The position numbers and the translations under genes are program-made. Under the pieces are notes generated by a model that saw only the letters and a program-made list of their open reading frames with translations, did not search any database and had not been told where the DNA came from. Shown here in pieces: positions 7,129-10,779 of a stretch of DNA of 10,779 nucleotides. The stretch's first letter is position 1; each line of letters starts with the position of its first letter. Origin of the DNA: HGM04593 sp045636125 (GTDB lineage: Bacteria; Bacteroidota; Bacteroidia; Bacteroidales; Bacteroidaceae); assembly GCA_045636125.1 (NCBI GenBank), contig JAZTWX010000035.1:1-10779 (forward strand). The letters are read 5' to 3'.

Positions 7129-7167
7129 AGATGGTGGCTTAAAATTTAAGCCACCATCTTTTATTTT
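7129..7167 (+). terminator. Terminator of the paaK-ACT operon, shared by converging genes
   Basis: A near-perfect palindrome, 7129-7159 (agatggtggctt pairs with aagccaccatct, 12 bp, with AT-rich loop), is followed by TTTTATTTT at 7159-7167. It lies 21 bases past the ACT stop codon. On the minus strand the stop codon of the mechanosensitive channel gene (7163-7161) abuts the same palindrome, so it may also end that transcript, although the T-run on that side is weak. Confidence 0.88.
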
Positions 7168-8522
7168 GTGGTGCAAGTGGGCAACCCATCAATACGTTCG
7201 AGCGGGAAATTACCCTCTAGAAGACCGCTTATAATTGTGTCGCGCGAGCCGGCCGACTGGAACGGGTATAGTCCGAAACGGGGCATCACCGACGCGAAAT
7301 GCTCCATAATTTCCGATTGTATACTTTCGTAACTGTTCCACTCGGTAATTGTAGTGAAACAATAGAATTGCACTGGCAGGCCCGCTTCGGTGGGCGTGAG
7401 GGTGCGCACCATTATGAGCATCTCTTTGTGAACGAGCGGGTGGTGACGCAAGTACATTTCGGCATACGCGCGGAACACCCCGAGATTGGTATCAACCGTG
7501 CCGTTCACAAGCCCTTCGGGGTTGTTGGTGTTTGCCGTTGCACCGTCGCGGCTCTGCTGTTGCTTGCGTGCGATATATTCGTCGAGCAGCACACTCACTC
7601 CCTTTACCCGCTCAAAAAACTCCTTGTCACAAGGCTTTATATTGTCTACCTTCACCGTGAAACCACGCGCAATGCGCCGGCCGCCGCTCTCGTCCATTCC
7701 CCGCCAATTGGTGAAGCTGTTGTTTATGAGCGAATAGGGCGGTATTGTAACTATTGTGTTGTCGAAATTCTGCACCTTCACAATTGTGAGTGAAATATCC
7801 ACAACCGTGCCGTTGATGTTTGTGCCTGTCATCTCTATCCAGTCGCCCAGGCGCACCATATCATTCTCGAGCAGCAGATAGCCACCCACAAAACCCATTA
7901 TGCTGTCTTTTGTAATGAGCAGGAGCACCGCTGCAAAAGCACCCAAGCCACCAATGAGGTAGAGCGGCGACTTGTTTGTGAGAATGGACACTGCAATTAT
8001 CGTTGCGATAATGTAGATTACGAATTTTGTTATCTGTATGAACCCTTTTATGGGGCGGTCGTGGTACTTGCTGTTGGTGAATGCCTGCTCGCCTATACTA
8101 TTGAGCAAGGCATTGACAGCTATCACAAGTACAACTATGAAATATATCCACACAAAGCCCTCAATGTAACGCAAAGTGGCCTCCTTACCACCCAGTACAA
8201 TGGGCAAAAAGGTGTTTATCACAATGGGCGGAATAATGTAGGCCTGCTTGCGCAACGCTCCGTATTTGAGCAATTTCGACAGGAATTTATACTCCTTGTG
8301 ACGCATAAGCCGCCGGCACACAAGCAGGGTTATGCGGTATATTATTTCGGCTATTGCAAAGGCCAGGAGCACTGTAAAGAGGAGAGTCACGGGCGTGTCG
8401 AGCTTTTCGAGCGTGGCAGGCGAAGTACCCGTGTGAGCAAGCAGCTGCTTTACCCACTCAACCGGAATTCTTGTGAAGTTACCATCCATAAACATCTTTT
8501 TCCTACATAACAAAATAACCAT
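7161..8522 (-). CDS. ybdG: Mechanosensitive ion channel, MscS family, YbdG-like
   Basis: Small-conductance mechanosensitive channel subunit of 453 residues, an inner-membrane protein that opens under osmotic down-shock. It looks like E. coli YbdG throughout. Membrane segments lie near residues 44-68, 93-111, 120-142 and 161-182, followed by the pore helix and the start of the cytoplasmic beta domain at 189-231 (GGLGAFAAVLLL, KDSIMGF, NDMVRLGDWIEM). The C-terminal domain carries VDTNLGVFRAYAEMYLR (343-359) and ITEWNSYESIQ (392-402), strongly conserved in the YbdG group. The start is uncertain: the ATG at 8522 gives an odd MVILLCRKK leader and overlaps a palindrome that may be a control site, so the ATG at 8495 or 8489 is equally possible. 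The gene stands alone, divergent from the T9SS cargo gene. Confidence 0.95.
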   Translation of the reverse strand: MVILLCRKKMFMDGNFTRIPVEWVKQLLAHTGTSPATLEKLDTPVTLLFTVLLAFAIAEIIYRITLLVCRRLMRHKEYKFLSKLLKYGALRKQAYIIPPIVINTFLPIVLGGKEATLRYIEGFVWIYFIVVLVIAVNALLNSIGEQAFTNSKYHDRPIKGFIQITKFVIYIIATIIAVSILTNKSPLYLIGGLGAFAAVLLLITKDSIMGFVGGYLLLENDMVRLGDWIEMTGTNINGTVVDISLTIVKVQNFDNTIVTIPPYSLINNSFTNWRGMDESGGRRIARGFTVKVDNIKPCDKEFFERVKGVSVLLDEYIARKQQQSRDGATANTNNPEGLVNGTVDTNLGVFRAYAEMYLRHHPLVHKEMLIMVRTLTPTEAGLPVQFYCFTTITEWNSYESIQSEIMEHFASVMPRFGLYPFQSAGSRDTIISGLLEGNFPLERIDGLPTCTTK

Positions 8523-8589
8523 TATTTTGTGTGATGGAGAGGGATTTACAGTGCAGCTTTTGCAGGAAATAGAAAATAACCATTATTTT
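8512..8589. repeat. Duplicated palindrome in the divergent control region
   Basis: The 17-bp sequence AAAATAACCATTATTTT occurs exactly twice, at 8512-8528 and 8573-8589, 61 bases apart start to start. Each copy is a dyad, AAAATAA-N3-TTATTTT. The right copy overlaps the -7 box of the T9SS cargo gene; the left copy overlaps the longest possible start codon of the channel gene. The placement suggests an operator bound by a dimeric regulator, or simply paired promoter elements. No regulator gene is nearby. Confidence 0.55.
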
Positions 8590-8591
8590 TG
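8559..8591 (+). promoter_or_regulatory. Candidate promoter of the T9SS cargo gene
   Basis: TTTG at 8559-8562, a 21-base spacer, then TATTTTTG at 8584-8591, an exact TAnnTTTG box. Transcription would start near 8598, about 20 bases before the ATG at 8618. The -7 box overlaps the right copy of the duplicated palindrome. Confidence 0.6.
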
Positions 8592-8617
8592 CTCAACAAT
8601 AATTTACAAGCACTTAT

Positions 8618-9976
8618 ATGAGAAAGATATTAATTGCAGCCCTCGTTGCAACAGCACCGGCAATGTGGGCCCAAAGCCAATCGCACATTGAATTCCGCAA
8701 CTGCGAAACCATCTGTTTCACTCCAACACAGCTAGCCCCGGACAATAAGACCATCTTTCACATTCTGCAAGATGGTGAAATAAACATATACGACAATAAT
8801 CTCAACCTCGAAACGAGTATTGAGACACCGAAAGTGCACCTGCCTTACCTTTCTTCGCGCACACGCACTCGCAACGTCACTGCTGTTGTGCGCACATCGC
8901 TGCAAAAAGGAGAAGACAGAACAAGCAGCGTCGATACATATTGCAATAACCAACAAGGAGTAGCATTTTCTTCACTCACACGAAATGAACAAATTGAAAC
9001 AATAAATGAGTGGATATATTCAAGATACTATGAAAATGGCTTTGTTGCCGAAGAACACGAAGAGTATACGTTGCTATGCAGCGACACACATATAAATTTC
9101 TTTCGCCACGAAGATTACGGTAAACAATACCCCAAAGCAGGTATTATGCTCACTGCCGATGGTAGTGTGTACGATTTTACCGCCACATACGATTATGAAT
9201 ATTCTGCTTGGAGCGATTTTGTTGAAAAATATGACACGGTTGTATGCGAGAATCCCTATTTAAGTTGCCAATACATTGATATGAGCGAGAATATCCCCGT
9301 AACGCCCAATTTTGCGCTCACGGCAACACTCTTTAACAACGACGATGCACTGGAATATATTCGCCCGCTCTACACACTCACCGATGGGCCTGTTTATGAA
9401 TGGGTGGGTGAGGCTTATGGCGACCCGGCACCCGTAACAAGCGACGGTAAACATTATAACAAAGAGGCCGCAATCGCAGGAATTGAGGTTGTTTCGCAAA
9501 ATGGTGAGGTGCTTACAACAATTAATTTTGAAAAAGAATACGAAGATATTGGCAACTATATGTTGTCGAGCAATATGGTGTTAAACATAGGCAATTACAT
9601 CACTGTTGTAAAGTTAGGTGAAAATATTTTCCTCTCGTTCGATACAACGGAAAACGACGAAGAGGGCAACGACATCGTGTGCAAGCATTTTTACAAGATA
9701 GACAGTGTCACAAATTCAGTTGAGGCGGTTGCGTCGCCCAAAGTTATTAAGGTTATTCCTGCGGGGAAAAACAGTATAAATGTCAGTTTTGGCAACGGCA
9801 ATGCAAGCGAGGTGCAAGTAACATCGCTTGCCGGGCAACAGTGTGCCAAGCAAAGTGTCGAAGAGGGTAGCAGCGAATGCACAATAAACACCCCACTCAC
9901 GCGGGGTACTTACATTATCTCCGTGCACGAAAATGGCAAGACTGTGGGTACAAAAAAGATTCTTATAAACAAATAG
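8618..9976 (+). CDS. Secreted protein of unknown function with T9SS sorting tail
   Basis: Protein of 452 residues with no recognised catalytic domain. The N-terminus is a Sec signal peptide (charged MRK, hydrophobic 4-16, likely cleavage after Ala18). The last ~75 residues (about 378-452) look like a type IX secretion C-terminal sorting domain: a short beta-sandwich pattern with VTSLAGQQ (401-408), LTRGTYIISV (427-436) and the basic end KKILINK (446-452). This predicts export across the outer membrane with release or anchoring at the cell surface. The middle region is acidic, rich in Tyr, Asp, Glu and Asn, and reads like repeated beta strands, including two DYG/YDYEYS-type stretches at 166-195. 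Bases are more AT-rich and codons slightly different from the neighbours, common for exported accessory proteins. It is a single-gene unit with its own promoter. Confidence 0.85.
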   Translation: MRKILIAALVATAPAMWAQSQSHIEFRNCETICFTPTQLAPDNKTIFHILQDGEINIYDNNLNLETSIETPKVHLPYLSSRTRTRNVTAVVRTSLQKGEDRTSSVDTYCNNQQGVAFSSLTRNEQIETINEWIYSRYYENGFVAEEHEEYTLLCSDTHINFFRHEDYGKQYPKAGIMLTADGSVYDFTATYDYEYSAWSDFVEKYDTVVCENPYLSCQYIDMSENIPVTPNFALTATLFNNDDALEYIRPLYTLTDGPVYEWVGEAYGDPAPVTSDGKHYNKEAAIAGIEVVSQNGEVLTTINFEKEYEDIGNYMLSSNMVLNIGNYITVVKLGENIFLSFDTTENDEEGNDIVCKHFYKIDSVTNSVEAVASPKVIKVIPAGKNSINVSFGNGNASEVQVTSLAGQQCAKQSVEEGSSECTINTPLTRGTYIISVHENGKTVGTKKILINK

Positions 9977-10009
9977 CTAATGTTTAACACAAATTAACAC
10001 ACGCTGCAC

Positions 10010-10206
10010 GAACAAAGCGCTCGTTTGAGGTGTTCTTTATATGCAACCCACCTGAGCGGCGGCGCAGATATGTGAATACCCGCTCCCCGCGCTTTGTTCA
10101 ACAACAAAACAGGTTGTTTTGATTGCATAGTAGTTTTGTCGTGTTTTATTTTGTGTTTGTGTTATTGTTGCCCCCTGATGTGAATCACGGGGCAACTGCT
10201 TTTTTA
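10010..10206 (+). ncRNA. Candidate structured RNA (three-way junction plus terminator)
   Basis: About 200 bases with no open frame but strong folding. An 11-bp perfect closing stem, gaacaaagcgc (10010-10020) with gcgctttgttc (10089-10099), encloses two hairpins: aggtg/cacct (10028-10032 with 10049-10053) and gagcgg/ccgctc (10054-10059 with 10080-10085). A third hairpin, caaaaca/tgttttg, is at 10105-10121, followed by a T-rich run and the terminator at 10167-10206. It could be an independent small RNA or the structured 3' end of the T9SS cargo mRNA, whose stop codon is 33 bases upstream; no clear promoter is seen in between. It does not match tRNA, tmRNA, SRP or RNase P RNA as I know them. A 6S-like RNA was considered, but a three-way junction is not its usual shape. 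Confidence 0.45.
10167..10205 (+). terminator. Rho-independent terminator with GNRA-type loop
   Basis: Stem gttgcccc (10167-10174) with ggggcaac (10189-10196), a C/C mismatch, then tgat/atca closing a GTGA loop, a GNRA tetraloop in RNA. TGC and six T (10200-10205) follow. It is the strongest plus-strand terminator after the T9SS cargo gene and 190 bases from its stop codon. Confidence 0.88.
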
Positions 10207-10652
10207 TTTACGAGGGAATAATGGAGGAGGTGGCTTAAAAGCTTAAAGGTGCGCCAGGATCAACTCCAAAAGTTGAGGGGTAAAAATATAGCTGCTACCC
10301 CAATTATGTTTTTTACAAATTTGCCTTCATATTTTAGCGATAGGCATTGAATCTTTTATAAACGTGTGCTTTGAATCCTCGGTGGCCCGGGAGCTTTTCT
10401 TGCTTTAATGGCTGTTTTATTCCCTTCTTTTCGTGCGACGAAAAGCAAAAGGCTCGGCACGCGAGAAAAAATAGTCGCGAGCATTCTTTGCTCATTTGAA
10501 TAAAGCACTCTCGCGCGGCATTTGTAAGTTTAACTTACATTGCGCTCACTTAATCGTGCTTTTCAACAAGTTCCATTCGGTCGAACGCTCGCTTGCCACT
10601 CGACACTTCAAGTAATTTAAGGGGTGCTGCGATAATTAAACACAGTTTAATA
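10207..10652. other. Gene-free, hairpin-rich DNA
   Basis: No open frame of credible gene size was found on either strand. Several inverted repeats stand out: ggggta/tacccc (10277-10282 with 10296-10301), cttttcgt/acgaaaag (10427-10434 with 10438-10445), cgcgag/ctcgcg (10476-10481 with 10510-10515) enclosing gagca/tgctc (10479-10483 with 10489-10493), and gtaagtt-t-aacttac (10524-10538). This looks like remains of dispersed repeats of the kind common between Bacteroidales genes, but copy number cannot be judged from one window. Confidence 0.5.
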
Positions 10653-10710
10653 GACAATGCTTGCAGCAATAGGTCGCGCGTAGCGCGGGTTGCGAGCAGC
10701 AAGCATTGTC
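10653..10710. repeat. Hairpin related to the MITE core
   Basis: A 12-bp perfect inverted repeat, gacaatgcttgc (10653-10664) and gcaagcattgtc (10699-10710), encloses a sequence close to the core of the MITE-like element: both read gacaatgcttgcagcaa, then an aggtc-cgcgtagc segment and a gggttgcga segment. Relative to 2522-2599 it lacks about 20 central bases. It has no 22-bp terminal repeats, so it is a different element or a remnant using the same core. Confidence 0.65.
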
Positions 10711-10779
10711 AACTTCAAACATACTCGCTTCGCGCAAATTCGGCTGCACTCGTTGAGTGCGTGAATAAATTCCCGCCCA

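Noticed and set aside
10010..10099. Reading the three-way junction as a tRNA or known riboswitch
   Set aside because: The stem lengths, lack of a CCA-type acceptor and anticodon arm rule out tRNA, and no riboswitch core motif I know is present; no gene follows it on the same strand within the window.
10131..10138. TAGTTTTG, an exact -7 box match before the terminator
   Set aside because: No TTTG lies at a suitable upstream distance and a transcript from here would be little more than the terminator itself; a chance match in T-rich DNA is more likely.

Overview
The window looks like chromosomal DNA of a Bacteroidales bacterium (Bacteroidota). Three kinds of evidence point there: promoters of the TTTG / TAnnTTTG (-33/-7) type with no regular Shine-Dalgarno sites; a secreted protein with a type IX secretion (T9SS) C-terminal tail; and the gene types present (PaaK-ACT pair, RsiV-like DUF3298 lipoprotein, YbdG-type MscS channel). 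Genus cannot be fixed from sequence alone. Nine genes are supported and none is broken.

Layout. 1-136 is one end of a short repeat element cut by the window edge. 137-2381 is a minus-strand block: DUF3298 lipoprotein, then rsmG and an MBL-fold hydrolase as a tight pair ending in a terminator. 2456-2697 is a complete, non-coding, MITE-like element with ~22-bp terminal inverted repeats and a 9-bp target duplication; it is the inverted relative of the element at 1-136. 2784-5086 is a minus-strand SDR-ALDH operon with a promoter and a strong terminator. 5269-7162 is a divergent plus-strand operon of PaaK and a double-ACT protein, ending in a palindromic terminator shared with the converging mscS-type gene (7161-8522, minus). 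8512-8591 is a divergent control region with a duplicated palindrome. 8618-9976 encodes a T9SS-exported protein of unknown function. 9977-10779 has no gene: it holds a candidate structured RNA with a strong terminator (10010-10206), then hairpin-rich repeat DNA including a third relative of the MITE core (10653-10710).

How the genes work together. PaaK and the ACT protein form a familiar aryl-acid CoA ligase/sensor pair, here without the indolepyruvate oxidoreductase genes often found nearby. The SDR and the class-3 aldehyde dehydrogenase could oxidise an alcohol to an acid in two steps (inference). RsmG and the MBL hydrolase are housekeeping. No defence system, CRISPR array, prophage or tRNA/rRNA was seen. 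The most distinctive material is the non-coding DNA: the MITE family and the candidate RNA.
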